Shown here piece by piece: positions 43,851 through 53,485 of a DNA stretch of 64,000 nt (its first letter is position 1; every line of letters begins with the position of its first letter). Location: the NCBI RefSeq assembly GCF_014651935.1, contig NZ_BMXV01000005.1, positions 1 to 64,000 on the forward strand, read 5' to 3'. Source of the DNA: Marinobacter zhanjiangensis (GTDB lineage Bacteria; Pseudomonadota; Gammaproteobacteria; Pseudomonadales; Oleiphilaceae). Made by a program: the position numbers and the translations under genes. The notes beneath the pieces are model-generated. The model was not told where the DNA came from. It saw nothing but the letters and a program-made list of their open reading frames with translations, and made no database searches.

Positions 43851-45155
43851 ATGACGCCGACCGATCAGCCTTTCCTTGCCAACTTTGCCGACCTTCTTCT
43901 GGACGCAATTTGCGTTGTCGACGAGGAGGGGTACCTGCGCTATATCAGTGCGGCGGGGGAGCGGATCTTCGGTTATGCCCCCGAGGAGATGGTGGGCAGG
44001 CTCATATTCGATTTTGTGCATCCCCAGGACCGGCAAAAGACACTGGAATCGGCTGCCAGGGTGCTTGGGGGCGAGCCTTTGCTGAACTTCGAGAACCGCT
44101 ACCTGCGCAAGGATGGCACCGTCGCCTATATCATGTGGTCCGCGCGCTGGTCGGAAGCCGATGGTATCCGGGTGGGCGTGGCCCGCGATGTGACGGAGCG
44201 CCGGCATGCGGAGTCCATGCGGACGGCCCTTTACGCCATTTCGGAAGCGGCGACCGCAAGCAATAACCTGCCGGCCCTGTTCGAGCGCATTCATCCGGTG
44301 ATGGAGGATCTTCTGCCGGCCGGCAGTTATACCCTCGCCCGATGCGCCTCGGATACGGGTGAGATCGAATTTCCATTCGCCACGAACCGTCTCGGTGATG
44401 TGGTCGATCTGCCTTTTGCGAGAGCCGGCAGCGTCTGCCGGAGGGTGATTGCCTGCCGCCGGTCTCTGCTCCTCAATCGTGCCGGTGCTGCTGGCGAAGC
44501 CCCCTTCAGCTGCCTTGGCGTGCCGCTGGATTTTGCCGGGGGTGTTACAGGGGCCCTGACGGTGCTGAGTAACGTGCCGGGTGCTGCCTATTCGGAGCAG
44601 GACCGTGAGTTGCTGCAGTTCGTGGCGGTACAACTGGCCGCCGCCATGGAGCGCATCGCGCTGCAGGCCCGGATGTCTTACATGGCGCAGTACGACCAGC
44701 TCACCGGGTTGCCCAACCGGGCACTGTTCCTGGACCGGCTACAAACCGCGCTGGCCCGTGCCCATCGTCAGGGCACCCGGCTGGCCGTGCTCTTCCTTGA
44801 CCTCAACGACTTCAAGACCGTGAACGATCGCTACGGCCACAGCGCGGGAGACCAGTTACTGCAGGCCGTGGCAACGACCCTGAATGGGAACCTCCGGGAG
44901 ATGGACACCGCCGCCAGGCTGGGGGGCGACGAGTTCGTGGTGTTGCTGGAGAGCATAGAGCAGCCGGACGACGCCAGGCTGGTTGCGGAAAAGCTTCTGG
45001 CGAGTCTGAGTGTGCCCCATGCACTGTCGGAAGCCAGTGTGATCAGTGTTCCCAGTATTGGCTGGGCAGTTTACCCCGAAGATGGCGAGGATGCCGACAG
45101 GCTGATTGCCCACGCCGATCACGGGATGTATCGAAACAAGAAGGATCGGCGCTGA
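43851..45155 (+). CDS. PAS-GAF-GGDEF diguanylate cyclase
   Basis: The 434-residue protein has a PAS domain (about 8-120) with GYAPEEMVGRLIFDFVHPQD, a GAF domain (about 125-265) and a GGDEF domain (about 275-430) with intact LGGDEFVVLLES. It should synthesise c-di-GMP. No membrane segment is present. It lies 55 bases after the BCCT gene on the same strand, which may or may not be a shared transcript. Confidence 0.92.
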   Translation: MTPTDQPFLANFADLLLDAICVVDEEGYLRYISAAGERIFGYAPEEMVGRLIFDFVHPQDRQKTLESAARVLGGEPLLNFENRYLRKDGTVAYIMWSARWSEADGIRVGVARDVTERRHAESMRTALYAISEAATASNNLPALFERIHPVMEDLLPAGSYTLARCASDTGEIEFPFATNRLGDVVDLPFARAGSVCRRVIACRRSLLLNRAGAAGEAPFSCLGVPLDFAGGVTGALTVLSNVPGAAYSEQDRELLQFVAVQLAAAMERIALQARMSYMAQYDQLTGLPNRALFLDRLQTALARAHRQGTRLAVLFLDLNDFKTVNDRYGHSAGDQLLQAVATTLNGNLREMDTAARLGGDEFVVLLESIEQPDDARLVAEKLLASLSVPHALSEASVISVPSIGWAVYPEDGEDADRLIAHADHGMYRNKKDRR

Positions 45156-45184
45156 GTCTCTTACCTGGCTGGCATCGGTGAACG

Positions 45185-46648
45185 TTATGCAGACCGCGAC
45201 CGTTCGGCCCTGTGTTTGAGACGCCCGATGCATTCCCGGAAGGTGCGGCTGATCAGGGTCTGGTCTTCAATCATGGCCATCATCGGCCAGGTGGCCTGTT
45301 CGCCGATCTGGATGTACATGGCCAGGTCTTTGGCGCTTGGATTGGAAAGCACCTTCCGGTACAGGGTGGGTTTGAAAGGGAACTGGATGTTGATGTCCCC
45401 CAGATAGGACTGCGTGGCCATGGAATGGGCCTGTTCGATCAGCGGGCGAACCGTGGATGACGACCAGGTATTGCGCGTCAGTTCCAGCAGGGTGGCGACA
45501 TGGGCATGAACCAGTGATGAAGCCGCCTGCTTGACCGAGGCACTCAGCCCCCGCTCGGAATGGTGGCTGATAAAGGGCAATACGTGTGGGTTGGCCTGGC
45601 TCACGATAGTTTTGTTGATGTTGTGAAGGCGCGCCATGCGCACGAGGGGCAGGTCACCGTGAACCGTGCCGTCGATCCATCTTTCCGTGGGCATGTAGGG
45701 GATCTCTTTCACCTTCCTGCTATCTGATTTGTCCCGGGCCTGCAGGGTGACCGATGGATAGATGCCCGGCACCGCGCATGAGGCCAGCACCGCCGAGTCG
45801 ATGGTGACATCCGGCGCGGTCAGTTCGTTCAGCAGGCGGGGCTTCTGGCGTGTGCGAGTGGGCGAGACCGAGATATTCAGGGCCCGGCCACTGTGTTCAA
45901 AGGCTTCCCGGAAGCTGCCGGTACCTATGTTGGTGCGGATATGGTCCTGTAGCTGGGCCTGGTCCATGGCATGGCCCTTGCCCCATAGCTCGCCGGGACT
46001 GTGCCAGCGCAGGGCGTCCAGGTGCACCTGTTCCGGGTCGTCGAACAGACTGTCCAGTTCCTTGCTGTTGCGACTACAGATTGCGGCCGCGACAACGGCA
46101 CCCATACTGGAGCCGGCGATGACGTCCGGCAGCAGGTTGCGGCGCCAGAGTGCCCGGGTCACCCCGAAATGGTAGATGCCAAAGGCGGCGCCACCACTGA
46201 GCATCAGCGCCGGGCGGCCGAACACCTTGTCGGCCCGCTGGAATAGCTGCAGTTTCTGCTCAACGGACATCCCGGACTGTGGTTTGTCGCAGATGTAATT
46301 CATGGCGCGCCGGACCTCGTCGAGGAACTCGCCCACCACCTGTTTGGTGCCGGTGCGGGCCATGGCGTAAAGGTCCGGGTTGGACAGCTCGCCCAGGTGT
46401 CGGTAAAGGCTCTCCTGCAGCACACGGGTCAGGGCAGCGGGGTCGCCCTTGTGCCGGCAACTGTGCATCAGACGGATATGCTCGCGGATGAGCGGCTCGT
46501 GGAGCATGGCCGTTGCCCCTTCGTCGCGCCACTTCAGGTTGCCGTCAAGTTCATCGAGCTTCCAGGCAATGTCATGCCATTGCTCAAAGGATCTCGCGGA
46601 GTCGAGTTCACGGTTCAGTTGTTTGCGAAGCCTGGCGTTAGTGCTCAT
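45185..46648 (-). CDS. DUF3336-patatin-type phospholipase
   Basis: The start at 46648 (MSTNARLRKQLNREL) is preferred over an ATG six codons earlier, which adds nothing conserved. The 487-residue protein has an N-terminal DUF3336 domain (about 1-125), then a patatin domain with SGGAAFGIYHFGV (oxyanion loop) and the GxSxG motif GSSMG at 179-183, Ser181 being the nucleophile. The aspartate partner lies in WIDGTVHGD. Related fungal and bacterial proteins hydrolyse triacylglycerol or phospholipids. It could mobilise storage lipid here; that link to WS/DGAT is inference. Confidence 0.93.
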   Translation of the reverse strand: MSTNARLRKQLNRELDSARSFEQWHDIAWKLDELDGNLKWRDEGATAMLHEPLIREHIRLMHSCRHKGDPAALTRVLQESLYRHLGELSNPDLYAMARTGTKQVVGEFLDEVRRAMNYICDKPQSGMSVEQKLQLFQRADKVFGRPALMLSGGAAFGIYHFGVTRALWRRNLLPDVIAGSSMGAVVAAAICSRNSKELDSLFDDPEQVHLDALRWHSPGELWGKGHAMDQAQLQDHIRTNIGTGSFREAFEHSGRALNISVSPTRTRQKPRLLNELTAPDVTIDSAVLASCAVPGIYPSVTLQARDKSDSRKVKEIPYMPTERWIDGTVHGDLPLVRMARLHNINKTIVSQANPHVLPFISHHSERGLSASVKQAASSLVHAHVATLLELTRNTWSSSTVRPLIEQAHSMATQSYLGDINIQFPFKPTLYRKVLSNPSAKDLAMYIQIGEQATWPMMAMIEDQTLISRTFRECIGRLKHRAERSRSA

Positions 46649-46746
46649 GGCTATACCATATCGCAAACCGGCAGCGTTTTCAGGGGCGTGACACCTCTGT
46701 CAGGTGCCCTGGATCCTCACGGTCGCGGATCCGGGAAGCCGCTCAT

Positions 46747-47517
46747 TCATGCGCTGATCAGCCCCTGGTGGTATCGCCTGACATCGGCAAAGGCCTCGGG
46801 GAACTCGCAGATCAGCCGCTCCTTGCCTTTGCCCACATTCTTTCGGCGCACGTTCAGTGTGCCGATGGCGGCAGGACGGTCGAGGTGGGTTCCGCCACAG
46901 GGAATCTCGATACCGCCATAGCGCCAGTAGCGGGCGTCAGGGCACTTGGGCAGGCTGCCCAGTTCGATGGGCAGATTCTGCTCGATCAGCGAATTGGCAA
47001 CGGTCTGGATCCGCCGTATCGTTTCTCCGTCGAATTTCCCGTCGCACAGGAAATCGAATCTGGCCGAGGTCTCCTTGATGTGGCAGCCAATGGTCTGTTC
47101 TTCCAGGTGGAAGTCGTGGTGAATGGCGGCGGCATACAGGAAATGGCTGGCTGAGTGAGACAGCGTCAGCTTTGCGCGGCGCAGGGCATCAATGCGGACT
47201 GTCACCGGCATGCCCACGTCCAGCCTGGCCAGCAGTGGCAGGTCATCGGTGTGTACCAGGTGCAGTATCACCCCGCCGGTTTTGACGCCCCTGAATCCAT
47301 CGATGTTGCAGGGAAGGCCGTACATGCGCTTGACCTGCTGGAAACGGATGGCGCCGACCGGGGTATCGATCACGCCATGGTCTGCTTCCTGTCCCCCGCC
47401 CTCCGGAAACGCCACGGTACGGTCCAGTTCGATGGCCTCGGTGTAGAGCCGGCTGATGTGGGCCGGGCACTCCGTGAGGTACTGGTCTTCGTAGTAGAGT
47501 TTTGTGGTCGTTCTCAT
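46747..47517 (-). CDS. AlaX-type alanyl-tRNA editing protein
   Basis: The start at 47517 (MRTTTKLYYEDQYLTEC) follows AAGGAAGATG. The 256-residue protein has the zinc/editing residues His121-x3-His125 (HSASH) and Cys207-x3-His211 (CGGTH), as in the AlaX family and the editing domain of AlaRS. It should deacylate mischarged Ser-tRNA(Ala) or Gly-tRNA(Ala) in trans. It is divergent from a MocR-type regulator, separated by about 160 bases. Confidence 0.92.
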   Translation of the reverse strand: MRTTTKLYYEDQYLTECPAHISRLYTEAIELDRTVAFPEGGGQEADHGVIDTPVGAIRFQQVKRMYGLPCNIDGFRGVKTGGVILHLVHTDDLPLLARLDVGMPVTVRIDALRRAKLTLSHSASHFLYAAAIHHDFHLEEQTIGCHIKETSARFDFLCDGKFDGETIRRIQTVANSLIEQNLPIELGSLPKCPDARYWRYGGIEIPCGGTHLDRPAAIGTLNVRRKNVGKGKERLICEFPEAFADVRRYHQGLISA

Positions 47518-47611
47518 GTCTGGATCATCTTCCTTTGATAGTTGTTCTGACGTCGGACTTATAGCGTGACAGTTTTCTCGCCCTGTCAGGCGCACAGTGG
47601 GCCAAATCTTC

Positions 47612-47643
47612 CGCCAACTGTTAGGATGAATTGGCGAACAGTT
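47612..47643. promoter_or_regulatory. Paired inverted elements in the AlaX-MocR divergent region
   Basis: CGCCAA (47612-47617) matches TTGGCG (47631-47636) in inverted orientation, and AACTGTT (47616-47622) matches AACAGTT (47637-47643). The order is interlocked rather than nested. MocR-type regulators often bind repeats in such divergent regions, so this is a candidate operator. Confidence 0.45.
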
Positions 47644-47675
47644 ACCATCACGTCAAACAAGGAAGATTCGGCGAT

Positions 47676-49028
47676 ATGGATTCCAGGGCCCTTTATAACA
47701 AGTTCAGAACCCGGCTGGAGAAAGGCGGCTGGAAGCTTGGGCAGCGTATACCGTCCATTCGCCAGGTGGTGAGGACAGAGGGGGCCAGCCACCATACCGT
47801 GGTCAAACTGTATGAACGCCTGGTGGCGGAGGGATATATAGAAGCCCAGCAGGGGCGCGGCTATTTCGTGACGCGCTCCGGCCACGACAGCCCGCCGGCG
47901 GCATTGCCGTCCGGAACCTCCTTTGAAATGTCCAGTGACCCGCTGTTCCGGCTGCTGCAGAGTAATCCCGACGCCGTCAAGCTTGGCTGTGGCTGGCTGC
48001 CCACCAAGTGGCGTGACACCGAGTTACTGACCCGCTCCATCCGGCGAACGGCGCGCCTTGAGCGACGCTCACTGGTCGAGTACGGCGATATCCAGGGCTA
48101 CCGTCCCTTGCGACTGCAGCTGTGCCAGCACCTGAGTAACAAGATCCGGCTCGATGTCTCGCCCATCCAGGTGCTGACCACCCTGGGGGCAACCCAGGCA
48201 CTGGACCTGGTCACCCGCTTGCTGGTAAAGCCCGGCGATGTGGTGCTGGTTGATGAACCCGGCAATGGCAACCTGATCAAGCTGATTAACCTTGCCGGAG
48301 GGCAGGTGATCGGCGTTCCCCGTGGCGTTGATGGTCCGGACGTCGCCACGGTCGCCAGGCTGGCGCAGCAGCACCGGATTACCGCATTCTATTGCAACAG
48401 CACCTTTCATAACCCCACCGGAGGCTGCCTCAGTGCACGGGTAGCTTTCGAGATCCTGCGGCTGGCCATCGACCATGATTTCATGATTGTCGAGGATGAT
48501 GTCTACGGGGATTTCGCCGCCGGTGCTCACCAGAGTTTTGCCGAGCTTGATGGGCTGGACCGGGTCATCTATATCGGCAGCTTCTCCAAGTCGCTGTCGG
48601 CTTCCCTGCGGATCGGTTACCTGGCCTGCAGTCTGAACCTGATCGCGTCGCTGGTGGAACTGAAGCTGCTGACCTCTGTGGCGGTACCGGGGTTCTGCGA
48701 GCGGTTCGTCAACACCATCATGACCGATGGCTCCTACCTCAAGCACATGCACTCCATCCAGCGCAAGCTGATGGTCCAGCAGGAAGTGACCCAGCAGGCG
48801 CTGCGGGAGCTGGGATGGCGTTTTGACATAGAACCGGTGGGCGGCATGTTCCTGTGGATCCACCACCCGTCACTGGACGACCTGGCGTCTTTCATACAGG
48901 ACCTTGCCGCGCGCAACGTACTGGTGATGCCCGGTAGTTCGTTCAGTGTGGCCAGTGGCTCGGAAAACCGTCTGCGGGTAAACGTCTCCCACTTCTCCCC
49001 CGAACTCATTCCCCTGTTCCGGGTTTGA
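47676..49028 (+). CDS. MocR-type GntR/aminotransferase regulator
   Basis: The start at 47676 (MDSRALYNKFRTRLEKGGWK) follows AAGGAAG. The 450-residue protein joins a GntR winged helix (about 1-75, QRIPSIRQVVRTEGASHHTV) to a fold-type I aminotransferase domain. That domain has FHNPTGG, EDDVYGDF and the PLP lysine Lys305 in GSFSKSLSASLRIGYL. MocR proteins use PLP-bound ligands to regulate an adjacent gene, here most likely alaX. The linker is short. Confidence 0.92.
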   Translation: MDSRALYNKFRTRLEKGGWKLGQRIPSIRQVVRTEGASHHTVVKLYERLVAEGYIEAQQGRGYFVTRSGHDSPPAALPSGTSFEMSSDPLFRLLQSNPDAVKLGCGWLPTKWRDTELLTRSIRRTARLERRSLVEYGDIQGYRPLRLQLCQHLSNKIRLDVSPIQVLTTLGATQALDLVTRLLVKPGDVVLVDEPGNGNLIKLINLAGGQVIGVPRGVDGPDVATVARLAQQHRITAFYCNSTFHNPTGGCLSARVAFEILRLAIDHDFMIVEDDVYGDFAAGAHQSFAELDGLDRVIYIGSFSKSLSASLRIGYLACSLNLIASLVELKLLTSVAVPGFCERFVNTIMTDGSYLKHMHSIQRKLMVQQEVTQQALRELGWRFDIEPVGGMFLWIHHPSLDDLASFIQDLAARNVLVMPGSSFSVASGSENRLRVNVSHFSPELIPLFRV

Positions 49029-49163
49029 CGAAAGCGGACGTCCCGGGGTGAGCCCTGAAGGGGTTGTGAAAGGGCAATCTGTGATACATATTGTTAGTAA
49101 GGCATCCCCGAATATATGGCTTGAGTGTCGTAGCCATCTGGTTCGCGCAGGGAGGTAACCCCA

Positions 49164-51125
49164 ATGTCGAAACAGAGCAAGACCCAGCCACGCAACGTGA
49201 CGCAGAAACTGTTCGAGTCGCACCTGGTCTCGGGCGAAATGAAAGCTGGCCAGGAAATCGGCCTGAAGATCGACCAGACCCTGACCCAGGATGCCACCGG
49301 CACACTGGTAATGCTGGAACTGGAGGCCATGGGCCTGGACCACGCCCGTACGGAGCTCTCCGCCCAGTACGTTGACCACAATCTCCTGCAGTCCGACAAC
49401 CGTAATCCGGACGATCACCTGTTCCTGCGCAGTGCCTGCGAGAAGTTCGGTATCTGGTACAGCCCGCCCGGTTCCGGGGTCAGCCATCCCGTGCATATGG
49501 AGCGCTTCGGCAAGCCGGGCAAGACACTGCTTGGATCAGACAGCCATACCTGCGCCGCCGGTTCGCTGGGCATGCTGGCCATGGGGGCCGGTGGTCTGGC
49601 GGTTGCCATGGCCATTTGCGGCGAGCCATTCTATCTCAACATGCCAAAAGTCGTGGGCGTGAAGCTGACGGGCAAACTGCCGGACTGGGTGAGCGCCAAG
49701 GACGTGATTCTGGAGATGCTGCGGCGCCATGGCGTGAAGGGAGGTACGGGCAAGGTGTTTGAATATTACGGCCCGGGCCTGAAGCACCTGTCGGCTATGG
49801 ACCGGCACGTGATTGCCAACATGGGGCAGGAGATGGGCCACACCGCTACCGTATTCCCGGCGGACGATGCGGTACGTACCTTCCTCCGCCAGCAGGAGCG
49901 GGAAGACGATTTTGAGCCGTTAACGGCGGACACCGGGGCCAGCTATGACGAGCATGAAGAGGTTGACCTTGGCAAGCTTGAGCCGCTGATTGCGTTGCCG
50001 AGTAGCCCGGGGAAGGTGGTGCCGGTTCGCGAGGTAGCCGGGGAGCCCATCTACCAGGCCTATATCGGGTCCTCCGCTAACCCGGGCATGCGGGACTTTG
50101 CGGTGCCGGCGATGATGGTGAAGGGGCGTCAGGTGCATGGCCGGGTATCCTTCGACATCAATCCCACATCGCGGCAAGTGCTGGAAAACCTGTCCGGGCT
50201 TGGTCACCTGACGGATCTTCTCAGTGCTGGCGCCCGCCTGCACCAGACCGGCTGCAATGGCTGTATTGGCATGGGCCAGGCGCCGGCAACGGACCAGATC
50301 AGCCTGCGCACAGTGCCGCGGAATTTTGCCGGACGGTCCGGCACGCCGGAAGACAAGGTCTGCCTGTGCAGCCCGGAGACGGCTACGGCCTCGGCGCTGA
50401 CGGGGGTGATTACCGATCCCCGGGACCTGGATATGGACTATCCGGTGTTCGACTACAGCCGTTCCTTCCACGTTGCGGACCGCAATATTCGCCCCCCGGC
50501 CCGGCACCCGGAGCTGAGCGTCGTGGAAAAGGGACCAAACATCAGTACACTGCCGCAGTTTGACGGCTTGCCCGATAGCCTGACAGTCCCGGTGCTCCTG
50601 AAGGTGGGTGACGACATCTCCACCGACGACATCCTGCCAGCGGGATCACAGATCCTGCCGTTACGCAGCAACATCCCGGCGATCAGTGAGTTCACCTATG
50701 CCCGAATGGATCCTTCCTATCCGGAGCGGGCCAAACAGCATCAGGATACAGGGTCGTTGATTGTGGGTGGCGAGAACTATGGCCAGGGTTCAAGCCGCGA
50801 ACATGCAGCGCTGGCGCCGCGTTACCTGGGCGTGCGGGCGGTCATTGCCAAGAACTACTCCCGCATCCACTGGCAGAACCTGTGCAACTTTGGCGTGTTG
50901 CCACTGCGCTTCACCAGGGCCGACGATTACGACGACATCCGGCAGGATGATGAACTGGAACTTGAGGGTCTGGCCAGCGCACTGGAATCCGGTGACAAGA
51001 TCACCGCGGTAAACCGCCGCAACGGGGAAACCTACGAACTATGCCATGACCTGAGCGACCGCCTGGTGCGCATGGTCCTCAAGGGCGGGTTGCTGAACAT
51101 GATGCGGGACGAGCTGGCGGCATGA
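49164..51125 (+). CDS. Aconitate hydratase, Aquifex-type putative
   Basis: The 653-residue protein matches the putative Aquifex-type aconitase branch, with GSDSHTC at 124-130, GKVFEYYG and HQTGCNGCIGMGQAPA. The last carries two Fe-S cysteines, Cys364 and Cys367. The first Fe-S ligand of canonical aconitases, in GSCTN, is Ser304 here (IGSSANPG). This may be typical of the branch, but it leaves a question about the cluster. The swivel domain ends with NFGVLPLRF. It is transcribed with a following shikimate-kinase-like fragment. It should isomerise citrate, or act as a related dehydratase. Confidence 0.85.
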   Translation: MSKQSKTQPRNVTQKLFESHLVSGEMKAGQEIGLKIDQTLTQDATGTLVMLELEAMGLDHARTELSAQYVDHNLLQSDNRNPDDHLFLRSACEKFGIWYSPPGSGVSHPVHMERFGKPGKTLLGSDSHTCAAGSLGMLAMGAGGLAVAMAICGEPFYLNMPKVVGVKLTGKLPDWVSAKDVILEMLRRHGVKGGTGKVFEYYGPGLKHLSAMDRHVIANMGQEMGHTATVFPADDAVRTFLRQQEREDDFEPLTADTGASYDEHEEVDLGKLEPLIALPSSPGKVVPVREVAGEPIYQAYIGSSANPGMRDFAVPAMMVKGRQVHGRVSFDINPTSRQVLENLSGLGHLTDLLSAGARLHQTGCNGCIGMGQAPATDQISLRTVPRNFAGRSGTPEDKVCLCSPETATASALTGVITDPRDLDMDYPVFDYSRSFHVADRNIRPPARHPELSVVEKGPNISTLPQFDGLPDSLTVPVLLKVGDDISTDDILPAGSQILPLRSNIPAISEFTYARMDPSYPERAKQHQDTGSLIVGGENYGQGSSREHAALAPRYLGVRAVIAKNYSRIHWQNLCNFGVLPLRFTRADDYDDIRQDDELELEGLASALESGDKITAVNRRNGETYELCHDLSDRLVRMVLKGGLLNMMRDELAA

Positions 51126-51126
51126 A

Positions 51127-51312
51127 GTGCGAGGTGTGATCCCGCGTATCGGTGACCACAGCCTCAGGGACATCTCCCGCCGCCCCGGCCAGTCTTTTGA
51201 AGACCTGTTTGATGAGCGGTTCGAACTCTATCAGCGTTATTGCGATATATGGGTGAAGGCATCGGAACTGAAACAGGATAAGGTCTGCGAGGCGGTTGTT
51301 TCTGCCTTGTAA
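51127..51312 (+). pseudogene. C-terminal fragment resembling shikimate kinase
   Basis: The 61-codon frame begins at GTG two bases after the aconitase stop. It reads GVIPRIGDHSLRDISRRPGQ, then a SFEDLFDERFELYQRYCDIW segment, resembling the lid and C-terminal region of shikimate kinases (ERxxLYxxxADI). No Walker A or shikimate site is present upstream; aconitase coding sequence occupies that space. It is probably a truncated remnant, or a small protein derived from one. The identity is tentative. Confidence 0.4.
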
Positions 51313-51557
51313 AAAACGGCGGCCTTTGCCAGCGCTTCCTGTCTGTTAACGGGCCCTTCCGGCAGGGCACAAAGAAGTTACCCGCTCCCATAAGCAACCT
51401 ACCCATATAACCATCCGTTCCAACAAAAGGCGGAAATCATCTATTCAGGGCATTGTTGTTTTGTGCGCTGTGTCTTATCGTTCCGTTCTAACGAAGCGAC
51501 ACCTTTATTCTTCATTTGAATATAGAGATTCCGCACGAACACGGAGCACTGCCTGTT
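51313..51557. other. Intergenic region upstream of the sulfate transporter
   Basis: About 245 bases without a gene. The end is AT-rich (near 51505-51530) and is the likely promoter area of sbp. A CysB site cannot be identified with confidence by eye. Confidence 0.4.
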
Positions 51558-52592
51558 ATGTCCCATTCCATCTTGTCGATATTCAAGACCCGCAAGGGCC
51601 TGTGGTTCAGCGCCCTGGCGCTGACCGTCTCCATGGTCGGCCCGGCCTCCGCTCAGGAGCGGGAAATTCTCAACTCCTCCTACGACATAGCCCGTGAGCT
51701 GTTTGCCGAGTACAACGAGTTGTTCTCCGAGCACTGGCAGGAAAAGACGGGCGAGACCGTCAACATCCAGCAGTCCCACGCCGGCTCTTCGAAGCAGGCC
51801 CGTGCAATCCTGCAGGGTCTGGGGGCGGATGTGGTTACCTATAACCAGGTCACCGACGTCAACATCCTGGCTGAGCGGGGCAATCTGATCCCGGACGACT
51901 GGGCGTCACGCCTGCCCAACAACAGTTCGCCCTACTATTCCACCATGGCGTTCCTGGTTCGTGAAGGTAACCCGAAGAACATCGAGAACTGGGACGACCT
52001 GGTGCGGGAAGACGTCGAGCTGATCATGCCCAACCCGAAGACCTCCGGTAACGGCCGTTATACCTATCTGGCGGCCCTGGGTTATGCCCAGGATGAGTTT
52101 GGTGATAACCAGGAGAAGATCGATGCCTTCCTGAGCGACCTGCTCGGTCAGGTGAAGGTGTTCGACTCCGGCGGTCGAGGCGCCACCACCACCTTTGTCG
52201 AGCGTGGTCTGGGGGATGTACTGCTGACCTTCGAATCCGAGGTGAACAATATTCCGGAACTGAACCCGGGCCAGAACTTCGAAGTGGTGGTGCCGAAGGT
52301 CAGTTTCCTGGCGGAATTCCCGGTCACCTGGATCGACAGGAACATCGAGAAGAAGGGTACCGAAGAGCTGGCCAAAGCCTATCTGGAATACCTCTACTCC
52401 GAGGAGGCCCAGCGCATGCTGACCGGTTTCAACTACCGGGTCCACAACGAGACCGTGAAGGCCGAAGTGGCGGACAAGTTCCCGGAAGTGAAACTGATGC
52501 CGATTCAGGACATCGCCGGCAGCTGGAAAAACGCCATGGAAACCCACTTCGCCAGTGGCGGCAAGCTCGACCAGCTGCAGCGTCAACGCTAG
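51558..52592 (+). CDS. sbp: Sulfate ABC transporter substrate-binding protein
   Basis: The start at 51558 ([20 protein letters not shown]) gives a signal peptide cleaved after PASAQ. The 344-residue protein has the Sbp/CysP motifs [31 protein letters not shown] and the closing [10 protein letters not shown]. It is a periplasmic sulfate or thiosulfate receptor for the CysTWA permease that follows. The next gene starts 18 bases later. Confidence 0.93.
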   Translation: MSHSILSIFKTRKGLWFSALALTVSMVGPASAQEREILNSSYDIARELFAEYNELFSEHWQEKTGETVNIQQSHAGSSKQARAILQGLGADVVTYNQVTDVNILAERGNLIPDDWASRLPNNSSPYYSTMAFLVREGNPKNIENWDDLVREDVELIMPNPKTSGNGRYTYLAALGYAQDEFGDNQEKIDAFLSDLLGQVKVFDSGGRGATTTFVERGLGDVLLTFESEVNNIPELNPGQNFEVVVPKVSFLAEFPVTWIDRNIEKKGTEELAKAYLEYLYSEEAQRMLTGFNYRVHNETVKAEVADKFPEVKLMPIQDIAGSWKNAMETHFASGGKLDQLQRQR

Positions 52593-52609
52593 GGGCTGTG
52601 TACTGAACC

Positions 52610-53482
52610 ATGGCCACCACTGACCTTTCGGCGCGCCCGGCCAGACGGCTGGGCGCGCCTGTTTCCAAACGCGTGCTGCCGGGGTTCGGCCTCAGCCTTG
52701 GTATCTCGCTGTTCTTTGTCAGCCTGGTCCTGCTGCTGCCGATCTCCGGTCTGGTGATTCGCGCCGGGGGCATGGGCTGGGAGCAGTTCTGGTTCGTGAT
52801 ATCGGATCCCCGGGTGGTGGCTTCCTACAAGGTCACGGCGCTGGCGGCGCTGGCGGCCTCACTGTTCAACTGTGTGTTCGGGCTTCTGATGGCCTGGGTG
52901 TTGGTGCGTTACGACTTCCCCGGCAAGCGCCTGCTGGATGCGATCATGGATCTGCCGTTTGCCCTGCCCACCGCGGTGGCCGGTATTACCCTGGCGACCC
53001 TGTTTGCGGAGAACGGCTGGTACGGCCAGTGGCTGGCGAAGATCGGCATCGAGGTGGCCTACACACCCCTGGGCATCGTGGTGGCCATGGCCTTTACCAG
53101 CGTGCCCTTCGTGGTGCGTACCGTGCAGCCGGTGCTGGAGGAGCTTGCGCCGGAAGACGAAGAAGCCGCCGTCAGCCTGGGCGCGTCGGACTGGACGGTG
53201 TTCCGCCGTATCCTGTTCCCGGTGCTGTGGCCGGCGGTGGTCACCGGCGGTGCCCTGTCGTTTGCCCGCAGCCTCGGGGAGTACGGCGCGGTGATATTTA
53301 TTGCCGGTAACTCGCCCTACGTCAGCGAGGTCATCAGCCTGATGATCTTCGTGCGTCTGGAGGAGTATGACTTCCCGGCGGCCAGCGCCATCGCAGCGGT
53401 GGTTATGGGTGTGTCGTTGCTGTTGCTGTTGTTCATCAATGTCTGGCAGGGGCGCTACCTCAAGCGCCTGCACGGAGGGTAG
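52610..53482 (+). CDS. cysT: Sulfate ABC permease CysT
   Basis: The 290-residue inner-membrane protein has six predicted helices and the EAA loop AAVSLGASDWTVFRRILFP. The sequence and gene order (sbp, cysT, cysW, cysA) match the sulfate/thiosulfate permease CysT (CysU). It is three bases before cysW. Confidence 0.95.
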   Translation: MATTDLSARPARRLGAPVSKRVLPGFGLSLGISLFFVSLVLLLPISGLVIRAGGMGWEQFWFVISDPRVVASYKVTALAALAASLFNCVFGLLMAWVLVRYDFPGKRLLDAIMDLPFALPTAVAGITLATLFAENGWYGQWLAKIGIEVAYTPLGIVVAMAFTSVPFVVRTVQPVLEELAPEDEEAAVSLGASDWTVFRRILFPVLWPAVVTGGALSFARSLGEYGAVIFIAGNSPYVSEVISLMIFVRLEEYDFPAASAIAAVVMGVSLLLLLFINVWQGRYLKRLHGG

Positions 53483-53485
53483 GTC

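Noticed and set aside
46681..46711. Terminator between the patatin and AlaX genes
   Set aside because: A bulged CAGGG/CACCT stem exists but no T-run follows on either strand.
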